Source: Streptomyces kronopolitis
Lineage (GTDB): Bacteria; Actinomycetota; Actinomycetes; Streptomycetales; Streptomycetaceae
DNA: 64,000 nt
NCBI RefSeq assembly: GCF_014646275.1
Contig: NZ_BMND01000017.1
Location: 62,001-126,000 of the forward strand
Direction of reading: 5' to 3'
The notes beneath the pieces were generated by a model, which saw nothing but the letters and a program-made list of their open reading frames with translations, searched no databases and was not told where the DNA came from. Both the position numbers and the translations under genes were made by a program. Below are positions 8,756 through 17,111 of the stretch, in pieces (the stretch's first letter is position 1; each line of letters begins with the position of its first letter).

Positions 8756-8786
8756 GTCCCCTTCGCCGGCGGTGGGCGAAGGGGAC
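8756..8786 (-). promoter_or_regulatory. Hairpin that includes the ribosome binding site of the LLM oxidoreductase
   Basis: A perfect 12-bp inverted repeat (8756-8767 and 8775-8786) has a 7-base loop. On the minus-strand transcript the 3' arm contains AAGGGGA, the only good Shine-Dalgarno sequence, 7 bases before the GTG at 8748. The structure could terminate transcription coming from the permease gene, sequester the ribosome binding site, or both. Confidence 0.55.
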
Positions 8787-8791
8787 GCTAG

Positions 8792-8806
8792 CTGACGGTG
8801 CGTCAG
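8792..8806. promoter_or_regulatory. 15-bp perfect palindrome, probable operator
   Basis: CTGACGGTGCGTCAG is a 6-3-6 inverted repeat in the 95-base gap between the permease and the oxidoreductase gene. The size and symmetry fit a dimeric repressor site, for example TetR family, controlling the oxidoreductase. Inference only. Confidence 0.4.
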
Positions 8807-8843
8807 GTTGCCAGAGGGAGGGTCCGGCCGGGAACGGGCGGAG

Positions 8844-10349
8844 TCAGTTCACCTCGACCGGGTGGCGGTCCGCCGCCGACGGCTCGTCCGCGGACGCCGG
8901 GGCGCCCTCCCCGGCTGCCGGGACGGTCTCCCGGGCGGCCGGCAGCACGGCGAAGACCACCGCGGCCAGGGCGATGGTGGCCGCCCAGCCCAGGCCGTTC
9001 TCACCGATCCAGGTGGTGGCCAGCGGGCCGGTGAACCACTGGACCTTGGTGAAGCACAGCCCCGCGACGAGGGCCACGGCCCAGGCGGTCATGGCCTGCC
9101 AGCAGTAGCCGCCGGTGTACCAGTAGCGGCTGGTGCGGCCGGTGTTCATCAGGCTCGCGGCGTCGTAGCGCACCGCCAGCTTGCGCCGCCGGGCCATGTC
9201 GACGCCGTAGACGCCGATCCAGGCGGAGAAGGAGACCGCCAGCAGCGTCAGGAAGGCGATGAACTGGCCGATGAAGTCCTTGGCCACCAGCATCATGAAC
9301 AGGCCGCCCACCAGGCTGATGACGGCATTGATGCTGACCGCCAGGGCGCGCGGCAGCTTGACGCCCATGGTCTGGGCGGTGAAGCCCGCGGAGTACATCG
9401 ACAGGCTGTTGATCAGCACCATGCCGACCAGTGCGGTGATCAGATACGGCACCGCGAGCCAGGACGGCAGGATGGTGCCGAGGAACGACATCGGGTCGGT
9501 GTTCCGGCCGGCCAGCCCCGGGTTGGAGACCGCCATCACGCCGCCCATCAGCACCATCGGCAGCAGCACCAGCGCGGCACCGGAGACCGTGGCGCCGACG
9601 ATCTTCTTGCCGGACGCGGAGTGCGGGAGGTAGCGCGCGAAGTCGGGGCCGGTGGGCACCCAGCTGATCCCGCCGGCCGCGATGGTGCCGATGCCCGCGA
9701 TCACCATCGCGGTGGTGCCGGCCTTCTTCGCGAAGACGGCGTCCCAGTCCATCGTGGCGATCAGGTAGACCAGCACCATGATGCTGAACAGGCCGAACAG
9801 ATACGTCGAGTACTTGTTGCAGACGTTCAGCGCCTTGCGGCCCAGGCCGCTCACCACATAGGTGACGGCCACGAAGCCGAGCAGGGTGACGACCACCAGG
9901 GCGTTGTTGGTCTCGATGCCGAAGAGCAGGTGCAGCACCGTGAGCACCGCGTAGGCGCCGGTGACCGCGTTGATCGTCTCCCAGCCGAAGCGGGCGACCC
10001 ACAGGATCGATCCGGGGAAGTAGTTGCCGCGCACGCCGAACGCGGCCCGCGAGAGCATCGCGCCGGGCGCGCCGCCCCACTTGCCGGAGACCGACAGCAC
10101 GCCCACCATCCCGAAGGCGACGGCCGCGGCGATCGCGGCCACCAGCAGGACCTGCCAGAAGTTCAGCCCGTTGCTCACCACGAGCGCGGCGCCCATGGTC
10201 AGCAGCAGCACGCTGATGTTGGCGGCGACCCAGGTGGGGAAGAGCTCACGGACCCGCCCCCGGCGTTCGTGGTCGGGCACCGGCTCGATGCCGCGGGTCT
10301 CGACGGCGCCTTCGGGCGCGGGAGCGGGAGTGGACGGCGTGGTGCCCAT
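8844..10349 (-). CDS. NCS1-family cytosine/purine permease
   Basis: A 501-residue membrane protein starting MGTTPSTPAPAPEG at ATG 10349. About 12 hydrophobic helices are visible from residue 40 onward (for example ANISVLLLTMGAALVVSNGL). Family features of NCS1 transporters (cytosine, hydantoin, purine, thiamine-precursor uptake) include AFGVRGNYFPGS, ARFGWETINAVTGAYA and SWVPTGPDFARYLP. These transporters move nucleobases with a cation. The exact substrate is not determinable; cytosine or a related pyrimidine is most likely. The oxidoreductase gene lies downstream on the same strand. The C-terminus is a polar, Ala/Glu-rich tail. Confidence 0.88.
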   Translation of the reverse strand: MGTTPSTPAPAPEGAVETRGIEPVPDHERRGRVRELFPTWVAANISVLLLTMGAALVVSNGLNFWQVLLVAAIAAAVAFGMVGVLSVSGKWGGAPGAMLSRAAFGVRGNYFPGSILWVARFGWETINAVTGAYAVLTVLHLLFGIETNNALVVVTLLGFVAVTYVVSGLGRKALNVCNKYSTYLFGLFSIMVLVYLIATMDWDAVFAKKAGTTAMVIAGIGTIAAGGISWVPTGPDFARYLPHSASGKKIVGATVSGAALVLLPMVLMGGVMAVSNPGLAGRNTDPMSFLGTILPSWLAVPYLITALVGMVLINSLSMYSAGFTAQTMGVKLPRALAVSINAVISLVGGLFMMLVAKDFIGQFIAFLTLLAVSFSAWIGVYGVDMARRRKLAVRYDAASLMNTGRTSRYWYTGGYCWQAMTAWAVALVAGLCFTKVQWFTGPLATTWIGENGLGWAATIALAAVVFAVLPAARETVPAAGEGAPASADEPSAADRHPVEVN

Positions 10350-10827
10350 GGTGCTTGGAGTCTCCGTGCGGGGATCTGGGGGGCACCCCCGGACAGGAGG
10401 TGCAGGCAGCGGCTGTGGTGCCTGGCCAGAAATGGTTGCCAGGACTCTACGCGCGTTGCGCGGCCGCTCGCCATCGTCGTTTGATCCAACTTCCGCCTCT
10501 TTGCGTCGTTGGACCCCACGACGACAACGAGTGTCACCCAGGTTCGTCGAAGAGGCCAGCCGGACCCTCCCGGCCAGGCGGAACGCGAGGACGCCCGGGA
10601 GCCGCGCGCCCCCCGAGCCGCCGATGGCCCGGCCCCGTCCGGTCGCCGGCGGGTGGCGGAAACCATGCCTCGTCCCCCTCGGGGCCGTCCGCCTCCGGCC
10701 GCGCCGCGCGGCGCCCGGCAGGCGGCTCCACGGGCTGAATCCGGCCACCCCGCACCCGAGGCGGGGCCCGTCCGGATTCGGCGCGTGCCGTCCCCGGGGC
10801 CGGGGCGTGGCTGATACTGGAGGGGTT
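10350..10827. other. Divergent intergenic region between the NCS1 permease and ftsY
   Basis: No gene is seen in these 478 bases. Two 13-base direct repeats sharing 11 positions (CGTCGTTTGATCC at 10475-10487 and CGTCGTTGGACCC at 10504-10516) lie upstream of the permease and could be regulator sites. The segment 10440-10530 is less GC-rich than its surroundings. On the plus strand GATACT (10812-10817) is a possible ftsY -10 element, and GGAGGGG (10819-10825) is the ftsY ribosome binding site. Confidence 0.35.
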
Positions 10828-12057
10828 ATGGAAACCGTCATCCTTGCCGTCATCATCGCCGTGGTCGTGCTCGGCACGATCAGCGGGCTCGTCGTCAGCG
10901 GCCGCAAGAAGAAGAAGCTGCCGCCGTCCCCGCCGGCCGCCCCCCAGTCCTCCGTCACCGCGCCCCCCGCCGAACCCCAGGTCGGCGAGGAGGCCGAACC
11001 CCCCCGCGACGAAGACCGTCGCACCATCGAAGAAGTCACGCTGCCCACCGCCGAGGCCCCCGCGGCCGAGGCACCGGCCGCCGAGCCGGAGGCGCCCGCC
11101 GCCCCCGCGATCGAGGTCCCCGAGCCCACCGCGGGCCGGCTGGTCCGGCTGCGCGCCCGGCTCTCCCGCTCCCAGAACACCCTGGGCAAGGGCCTGCTGA
11201 CCCTGCTGTCCCGCGAACACCTCGACGAGGACACCTGGGAGGAGATCGAGGACACCCTGCTGACCGCCGATGTCGGCGTCGTGCCCACCCAGGAGCTGGT
11301 CGAGCGCCTTCGCGAGCGGGTCAAGGTCCTCGGCACCCGCACCCCCGAGGGCCTGCGCGCGCTGCTGCGCGAGGAGCTCCTCACCCTCATCGGCACGGAC
11401 GCCGACCGCTCCGTGCACACCGCGAACGGCATCGGCAACGGCGGCGACGAGATCCCCGGCGTCGTGATGGTCGTCGGCGTCAACGGCACCGGCAAGACCA
11501 CCACCACCGGCAAGCTCGCCCGCGTCCTGGTCGCCGACGGCAGGTCCGTGGTCCTCGGCGCCGCCGACACCTTCCGCGCCGCCGCCGCCGACCAGCTCCA
11601 GACGTGGGGCGAGCGGGTCGGTGCCCGTACGGTCCGCGGCCCCGAGGGCGGCGACCCCGCCTCGATCGCCTTCGACGCGGTGAAGGAGGGCATCGCCGAG
11701 TCCGCCGATGTCGTCCTCATCGACACCGCGGGCCGGCTGCACACCAAGACCGGCCTGATGGACGAGCTGGGCAAGGTCAAGCGGGTCGTCGAGAAGCACG
11801 GCCCGGTCGGCGAGGTGCTGCTCGTCCTGGACGCCACCACCGGTCAGAACGGCCTGGTCCAGGCCCGGGTGTTCGCCGAGGTCGTGGACATCACCGGTGT
11901 GGTGCTCACCAAGCTCGACGGCACCGCCAAGGGCGGCATCATCGTCGCCGTCCAGCGCGAACTGGGCGTGCCGGTGAAGCTGATCGGCCTGGGCGAGGGA
12001 GCGGACGACCTGGCGCCGTTCGAGCCCGAGGCGTTCGTGGACGCCCTGATCGACTGA
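10828..12057 (+). CDS. ftsY: Signal recognition particle receptor FtsY
   Basis: A 409-residue SRP receptor GTPase that docks SRP-ribosome complexes at the membrane. The N-terminus METVILAVIIAVVVLGTISG is a membrane helix, followed by a KKKK patch and an acidic Pro/Ala/Glu-rich linker (about residues 30-105). The N domain begins near LRARLSRSQNTLGKG. G motifs are GVNGTGKTTTTGKLA (G1, about residues 216-230), DTFRAAAADQL, DTAGRLH (G3), TKLDGTAKGG (G4) and GLGEGADDL (G5). GTGKTTT and ADTFRAAA distinguish it from Ffh. ATG 10828 has GGAGGGG upstream. It is convergent with the Prim-Pol gene, with a strong terminator between. Confidence 0.97.
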   Translation: METVILAVIIAVVVLGTISGLVVSGRKKKKLPPSPPAAPQSSVTAPPAEPQVGEEAEPPRDEDRRTIEEVTLPTAEAPAAEAPAAEPEAPAAPAIEVPEPTAGRLVRLRARLSRSQNTLGKGLLTLLSREHLDEDTWEEIEDTLLTADVGVVPTQELVERLRERVKVLGTRTPEGLRALLREELLTLIGTDADRSVHTANGIGNGGDEIPGVVMVVGVNGTGKTTTTGKLARVLVADGRSVVLGAADTFRAAAADQLQTWGERVGARTVRGPEGGDPASIAFDAVKEGIAESADVVLIDTAGRLHTKTGLMDELGKVKRVVEKHGPVGEVLLVLDATTGQNGLVQARVFAEVVDITGVVLTKLDGTAKGGIIVAVQRELGVPVKLIGLGEGADDLAPFEPEAFVDALID

Positions 12058-12089
12058 CGCCGCCACGAGGAGGCCACGCCCCGGCAGCC

Positions 12090-12128
12090 CGGCCCCCGGC
12101 ACCCGCACACGGCGGGTACCGGGGGCCG
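12090..12128. terminator. Bidirectional terminator between ftsY and the Prim-Pol gene
   Basis: A long hairpin pairs CGGCCCCCGG (12090-12099) with CCGGGGGCCG (12119-12128) and ACCCGC with GCGGGT inside, with a single internal mismatch. It lies between two convergent genes. Confidence 0.8.
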
Positions 12129-12200
12129 GGGCCGTTCCGGGGGGCGATGACGGACGGTGGGATCCCGACTCGTCCCCGGGAGCCGCTCCGGCCGGCGGGC

Positions 12201-12869
12201 TCAGGCCGCCGAGCGGTGGCAGACGTACGCCAGGATGCCCACCATCAGCCGGGCCCGCGGCGGCCGGTCCGCGGTGTCCAGGGTGGGCGGGCGCAGCCAG
12301 CGCACCGGACCGTGGCCGCCGAGGTCGGAGGGCGGTGCGGTGAGGTGGTCGCCGGGGCCCAGGGAGCGCAGATCGAGCGCGGCGTCGTCCCAGCCCATGC
12401 GGTAGAGCAGGTCGGGGAGCTGTGCGGCCGCACCGGGGGCGACGAAGAACTGCGCGCGCCCCGTCGGGGTCAGGGTGACCGGGCCCAGCGGCAGGCCCAG
12501 GCGCTCCAGTCGCGCCAGCGCGTGCCGGCCCGCGGCCTCCGGCACGTCGAGAACGTCGAAGGAGCGGCCCACCGGCAGCAGGATCGCGGCGCCCGGGGTC
12601 TCCGCCCACGCCACGGCGGCCTTCTCCCAGGTGGCCCCGGCCGGGAGTTCCTCGCCGAAGGCCAGCGGGTGCGCACCGGGGGAGGGGCAGTCGGCGGCGC
12701 CGCACGAGCAGTCCGTCCGGCCGCTGCCCGCGCGCACCGCCCGGGCGCCGGGGGCGACGTCCCAGCCCCACAGCCCGGTGTACTCCGCCACCGCCGAGAT
12801 CTCCGACGAGCGGGCGCGGCGCCGGGAGCCGGAACGAATCTCTCGGATGCCGCCGATCGTGAAGCCCAT
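12201..12869 (-). CDS. Bifunctional DNA primase/polymerase-like (Prim-Pol N-terminal) protein
   Basis: A 222-residue protein starting MGFTIGGIREIRSG at ATG 12869, with GGAGGGGG just upstream. It shows the N-terminal Prim-Pol pattern: the GLWGWDVAPGA segment, the cysteine motif CSCGAADCPSPGAHP (about residues 53-67), and the later FDVLDVP stretch in place of the catalytic acidic region. Only the N-terminal type of domain is present, with no helicase or C-terminal primase module, so activity is uncertain. In S. coelicolor a gene like this lies between ftsY and nsdA, as here. It is divergent from nsdA. Confidence 0.75.
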   Translation of the reverse strand: MGFTIGGIREIRSGSRRRARSSEISAVAEYTGLWGWDVAPGARAVRAGSGRTDCSCGAADCPSPGAHPLAFGEELPAGATWEKAAVAWAETPGAAILLPVGRSFDVLDVPEAAGRHALARLERLGLPLGPVTLTPTGRAQFFVAPGAAAQLPDLLYRMGWDDAALDLRSLGPGDHLTAPPSDLGGHGPVRWLRPPTLDTADRPPRARLMVGILAYVCHRSAA

Positions 12870-13377
12870 ACCCCCTCCAACGGGTGGTGCGTGCCAGTGG
12901 TTACGAGTCGGTGGGTTGACGTCGTGGCGCCGTTCACGCTCCGTCGACTGTCCGCGGTGCCGGTGGTGCGAAGTGGTGGGCCGGGTGGTGCGGAGCACCG
13001 TGTGAGCCCTTGCGCGCTCCGCTCCGCCCGGCCGCGTTCGACCTGTGTCAAGTCAATCGCGAGAGCCCGGTGGGGAGTTCATCCGAAGGGGTGGCGAATG
13101 GTGGCGTTTCCTCGGTCGCCCTCGCGGCGGGCGTGATCGTAGGATTACTTTCGGTGCACGAACCCCGCGAGGCACACTTCGCACGGGTATGCCGATGGCA
13201 ACGCACGGGTCGAGCCCAGGCCAAAAGGTGTGCCCGGAAAGCGTGATCGGGTAGAGGTACCCGGACACGCGCCGCAACGGGCGGCAGTCCGCGGCGGGTT
13301 CGCTGCGAAGAGCGGACAGCGGGCAGCAGGCAACGAACAGCGGACAGCCGGCAACGGCACCGACACAGCGATACGGA
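12870..13377. other. Divergent intergenic region upstream of nsdA
   Basis: These 508 bases hold no supported gene. Near the nsdA start there are short imperfect repeats of the type AGCGGACAGC and GCAACGGC/GCAACGAAC (about 13312-13360). TAGGAT at about 13139-13144 is a possible -10 element without a recognisable -35. I cannot assign the promoter of either flanking gene. Confidence 0.35.
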
Positions 13378-14862
13378 ATGGGGGCTCCAGTGGGCGGCAA
13401 CGGCGGACCGGGCGGCACCGACGCCGTCAAACAACCCAACGCGCAACTGGGCTCGTGGTTCATGCGCAGCGGCTGGTCCAAGGGCGAGCTGGCCCGCCAG
13501 GTCAACCGCCGCGCCCGCCAGATGGGCGCCCACCACATCAGCACCGACACCTCACGGGTGCGCCGCTGGCTCGACGGCGAGCAGCCGCGCGAGCCCATCC
13601 CGCGGATCCTGTCCGAGCTGTTCTCCGAGCGCTTCGGCTGCGTGGTCGGCATCGAGGAGCTGGGGCTGCGCTCCGCGCACCAGTCCCCGTCCGTCTCCGG
13701 GGTCGACCTGCCCTGGGCGGGCGCCCAAACGGTCGGCCTGATCAGCGAGTTCTCCCGCAGCGACCTGATGCTGGCGCGCCGCGGCTTCCTCGGTACCTCG
13801 CTCGCCCTGGCCGCCGGACCCAGCCTCATCGAGCCGATGCAGCGCTGGCTGGTCCCGGTGCCCGCGGGCCAGACCGGCGCGGAGGAGCCCGACCGGCTCC
13901 GCCGGCACGCCCGGCTGTCCGAGCCGGAGCTGGACCTGCTGGAGTCGACGACCGCGATGTTCCGCCAGTGGGACGCGCAGTGCGGCGGCGGGCTGCGGCG
14001 CAAGGCCGTGGTCGGCCAGCTCCACGAGGTCACCGACCTCCTCCAGGAGCCGCAGCCGGCGCCGGTGGCCAAGCGTCTCTTCAAGGTCGCCGCCGAGCTG
14101 GCTGAACTCGCCGGCTGGATGAGCTACGACATCGGCCTGCAGCCCACCGCGCAGAAGTACTTCGTGCTGGCGCTGCACGCCTCCAAGGAGGCCGGCGACC
14201 GGCCCCTGGGCTCGTACATCCTCTCCAGCATGAGCCGGCAGATGATCCACCTGGGCCGGCCCGACGACGCGCTGGAGCTGATCCACCTCGCCCAGTACGG
14301 CAGCCGGGAGACGGCCACCCCGCGCACCCAGGCGATGTTGTATGCGATGGAGGCCCGCGCCTACGCCGGGATGGGCCAGCCCAGCAAGGTCAAGCGGGCC
14401 GTGCGGATGGCCGAGGACACCTTCTCGGACGCCCTGCCCGGCGAGCCCGAGCCGGACTGGATCCGCTTCTTCTCCGAGGCCGAACTGAACGCGGAGAACG
14501 CCCACTCCTACCGCGACCTCGCCTATGTCGCCGGCCGCAGCCCCACCTACGCCTCGCTCGCCGAGCCCGTCATGGCGCGCGCGGTGGAGCTGTTCGGCAA
14601 GGACGCCGAGCACCAGCGTTCCTATGCGCTCAACCTCATCGGGATGGCCACCGTGCATCTGCTCCAGAAGGAGCCCGAGGCCTGCGCGGCCATGGCGCAG
14701 CAGGCCATCCCGTTCGCCCGGCAGGTCCGCTCGGAGCGGGTGAACACCCGGCTGCGCAAGACCGTCGACACCGCGGCGCGGGAGTTCGGCGAGGTCGCCG
14801 AGGTGATCCGGCTCAGCGACGAGCTCACCCGCCAGCTGCCGGAATCCGCGGAGGCCGTCTGA
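13378..14862 (+). CDS. nsdA: NsdA, negative regulator of differentiation and antibiotic production
   Basis: A 494-residue cytoplasmic protein recognised as NsdA from its N-terminal part (KQPNAQLGSWFMRSGWSKGE, RRARQMGAHHISTDTSRVRR) and from its place between a Prim-Pol gene and amtB. In S. coelicolor, disruption of nsdA increases sporulation and actinorhodin production. The N-terminus (residues 20-90) resembles a helix-turn-helix of the kind that includes ISTDTSRVRRWLDGE. Residues 200-480 are helical TPR-like repeats (for example AAELAELAGWMSYDIGLQP, SYILSSMSRQMIHLGRPDD). The start ATG 13378 has no clear ribosome binding site. GTG 13390 has GGGGG just upstream and is a real alternative. Confidence 0.92.
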   Translation: MGAPVGGNGGPGGTDAVKQPNAQLGSWFMRSGWSKGELARQVNRRARQMGAHHISTDTSRVRRWLDGEQPREPIPRILSELFSERFGCVVGIEELGLRSAHQSPSVSGVDLPWAGAQTVGLISEFSRSDLMLARRGFLGTSLALAAGPSLIEPMQRWLVPVPAGQTGAEEPDRLRRHARLSEPELDLLESTTAMFRQWDAQCGGGLRRKAVVGQLHEVTDLLQEPQPAPVAKRLFKVAAELAELAGWMSYDIGLQPTAQKYFVLALHASKEAGDRPLGSYILSSMSRQMIHLGRPDDALELIHLAQYGSRETATPRTQAMLYAMEARAYAGMGQPSKVKRAVRMAEDTFSDALPGEPEPDWIRFFSEAELNAENAHSYRDLAYVAGRSPTYASLAEPVMARAVELFGKDAEHQRSYALNLIGMATVHLLQKEPEACAAMAQQAIPFARQVRSERVNTRLRKTVDTAAREFGEVAEVIRLSDELTRQLPESAEAV

Positions 14863-15221
14863 CGGCGCGCCTCCCTCACGACACCGGCCGCGGCCACCGC
14901 CCCGTACAGCCCGACTCGGCTCCCCCATGCCAGGTCACGCGGGCGGCAGCCGCGGCCGGGCTGTTCTGTGCGCCTGAGCCGGCGCCGCTCTCGCGGAGGT
15001 GGCCGGGCGCCGTGGGGGCGCAATTGGTGGTTTCGGTGGGTTGAACGGGTGAATGCGGTATCGATCCCGCTGTTCACGGGGGCGTAACACGACGGCGTTC
15101 TTCGTCACGGCGGGGAAACACCCGCAAGGTTTGGCCGAAACCGCGCTGCGACAACCTCAACGCGAAGTCGGCCCACCAGAAACACGCCCGCACGGGCCGC
15201 ATCGACGACGAGGAGACGCCG
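14863..15221 (+). promoter_or_regulatory. Upstream region of amtB
   Basis: These 359 bases hold no gene. They contain the GlnR box at 15104-15141, an additional GTAAC half-site at 15084-15088, and the amtB ribosome binding site GAGGAGA (about 15209-15215). The rest has no element I can assign. Confidence 0.6.
15104..15141 (+). promoter_or_regulatory. GlnR box of the amtB-glnK-glnD operon
   Basis: The pattern is GTCAC, six bases, GAAAC, six bases, AAGGT, six bases, GAAAC. This matches the actinobacterial GlnR consensus (GTnAC-n6-GAAAC repeated with 6-base spacers) with three strong half-sites of four. A further GTAAC is at 15084-15088. In S. coelicolor GlnR activates amtB-glnK-glnD under nitrogen limitation. 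Confidence 0.85.
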
Positions 15222-16562
15222 ATGCCCCCAGGCATCCTGACGCTCGCAGCAGACAAGGCGACACTCAGCCCGGCCAACACCGGATTCATGCTGATCTGCT
15301 CCGCACTGGTGATGGTCATGACCCCCGCCCTCGCCTTCTTCTACGGAGGCATGGTCCGGGTCAAGAGCGTGCTCAACATGCTGATGATGAGCTTCATCAG
15401 CCTGGGCATCGTCACCATCCTGTGGGTCCTGTACGGCTTCGGGCTCGCCTTCGGCACCGACAGCGGCGGCTTCATCGGCTGGAACGGCAACTTCGCCGGC
15501 CTCAGCGGCATCGGCCTGACCGAGCTGTGGGGCACCAGCACCATTCCGGTCTATGTCTTCGCGGTCTTCCAGCTGATGTTCGCGGTCATCACGCCCGCGC
15601 TGATCAGCGGTGCGCTCGCCGACCGGGTGAAGTTCACCGCCTGGGCGCTGTTCATCACCCTGTGGGTGACCGTTGTGTACTTCCCCGTCGCCCACTGGGT
15701 GTGGGGCGAGGGCGGCTGGCTCTACGAACTGAAGGTCATCGACTTCGCCGGCGGCACCGCCGTGCACATCAACGCCGGTGCGGCGGCGCTCGGCGTGCTC
15801 CTCGTCGTCGGCAAGCGGATCGGCTTCAAGAAGGACCCGATGCGGCCGCACAGCCTGCCGCTGGTCATGCTCGGAGCCGGACTGCTGTGGTTCGGCTGGT
15901 TCGGCTTCAACGCCGGATCCTGGCTCGGCAACGACGACGGCATCGGCGCGGTCGCCTTCGTCAACACCCAGGTCGCCACCGCCGCCGCGATGCTCGGCTG
16001 GCTGGCCTACGAAAAGCTCCGGCACGGCTCGTTCACCACGCTCGGCGCGGCCTCCGGCGCGGTCGCCGGACTCGTCGCGATCACCCCGGCCTGCGGCGCG
16101 GTCAGCCCGCTGGGCGCCATCGCGGTCGGCGCGATCGCCGGTGTGCTGTGCGCCATGGCGGTCAATCTGAAGTACAAGCTCGGCTACGACGACTCCCTGG
16201 ACGTCATCGGCGTCCACCTCGTCGGCGGTGTCGTCGGCTCGCTGCTGATCGGCTTCTTCGCCACCGGCGGGGTGCAGAGCAAGGCCAAGGGCCTGTTCTA
16301 CGGCGGCGGCTTCGAACAGCTCGGCCGGCAGGCCGTCGGTGTGGTCTGCGTGCTGCTCTACTCGCTGGTCGTCTCGTATGTCCTTGCCAAGGTCATCGAC
16401 CTGGTGATGGGCTTCCGGGTCGGCGAGGACGAGGAGGTCGCCGGCATCGACCAGGCCGCGCACGCCGAGACCGCGTACGACTTCACCGGCGCGGGCGGCG
16501 GCACGGTCGGCCGCAGGGGACCGGGACTCGGTGAGTCCCTGACAAAGAAGGTGGACGCGTGA
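15222..16562 (+). CDS. amtB: Ammonium transporter AmtB
   Basis: A 446-residue inner-membrane ammonium channel of the Amt/Mep/Rh family with 11 predicted helices. Recognisable segments are TPALAFFYGGMVRVKSVLNM (helix 1-2), VYFPVAHWVWGEGGWL, DFAGGTAVHINAGAAALGVL (the Amt signature), LWFGWFGFNAGS and VIGVHLVGGVVGSLLIG. The twin His of the pore fall in VHIN and VHLV. ATG 15222 follows GAGGAGA. The stop overlaps the glnK start (GTGA), so the two are translationally coupled. Transcription is expected to depend on GlnR through the upstream box, and GlnK is expected to gate the channel. Confidence 0.97.
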   Translation: MPPGILTLAADKATLSPANTGFMLICSALVMVMTPALAFFYGGMVRVKSVLNMLMMSFISLGIVTILWVLYGFGLAFGTDSGGFIGWNGNFAGLSGIGLTELWGTSTIPVYVFAVFQLMFAVITPALISGALADRVKFTAWALFITLWVTVVYFPVAHWVWGEGGWLYELKVIDFAGGTAVHINAGAAALGVLLVVGKRIGFKKDPMRPHSLPLVMLGAGLLWFGWFGFNAGSWLGNDDGIGAVAFVNTQVATAAAMLGWLAYEKLRHGSFTTLGAASGAVAGLVAITPACGAVSPLGAIAVGAIAGVLCAMAVNLKYKLGYDDSLDVIGVHLVGGVVGSLLIGFFATGGVQSKAKGLFYGGGFEQLGRQAVGVVCVLLYSLVVSYVLAKVIDLVMGFRVGEDEEVAGIDQAAHAETAYDFTGAGGGTVGRRGPGLGESLTKKVDA

Positions 16563-16897
16563 AGCTCATCACGGCAGTAATCAAGCCGCACCGGCTGGAC
16601 GAGGTGAAGGACGCCCTCCAGGCATTCGGCGTGCACGGACTGACCATCACCGAGGCCAGCGGGTACGGCAGGCAGCGCGGGCACACCGAGGTGTACCGCG
16701 GCGCCGAGTACACCGTCGACCTGGTGCCGAAGATCCGCATCGAGGTGCTGGTCGAGGACGCCGACGCCGAGGAACTCGTCGACGTCATCGTCAAGGCGGC
16801 CCGCACCGGCAAGATCGGCGACGGAAAGGTGTGGAGCGTCCCCGTCGACGACGCGGTACGGGTGCGGACCGGCGAGCGGGGGCCGGACGCGCTGTGA
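16559..16897 (+). CDS. glnK: Nitrogen regulatory protein PII (GlnK)
   Basis: A 112-residue trimeric PII signalling protein. GTG 16559 overlaps the amtB stop by 4 bases. The T-loop YRGAEYTVD carries Tyr51, the residue modified by GlnD; in Streptomyces the modification is adenylylation rather than uridylylation. The C-terminal signature TGKIGDGKVWSVPVDDAVRV is intact. It senses 2-oxoglutarate and ATP/ADP and blocks AmtB when nitrogen is plentiful. Confidence 0.97.
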   Translation: MKLITAVIKPHRLDEVKDALQAFGVHGLTITEASGYGRQRGHTEVYRGAEYTVDLVPKIRIEVLVEDADAEELVDVIVKAARTGKIGDGKVWSVPVDDAVRVRTGERGPDAL

Positions 16898-17111
16898 CGG
16901 CGCCCCGGCTGCGGCCCGCGGCCCCCGGAGGCGCCCGCCGCCTCCGGGGCCGCCCACCGCGGCCGGCCCGCCCCGGCAGCGGTGGCCGCACACCGGGCAC
17001 CGGCAGAGACTGGGACGGCGTGCGGGGACGGTCCGCCGGCGCGGAAGCGGCGCCACGGGGGGCGAGGGCGACGGCGGGGACGACGGGGACCACACGAGCG
17101 AGGAGCGCGCG

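Noticed and set aside
8844..11840. A 998-codon minus-strand frame spanning the permease and most of ftsY
   Set aside because: Only the part from 10349 leftward is the permease. The rest is antisense to ftsY and the intergenic region and shows no domain.
12201..12998. Longer N-terminus of the Prim-Pol protein starting near 12998
   Set aside because: ATG 12869 has GGAGGGGG just upstream, and the extra residues are His/Arg-rich without similarity to the family.
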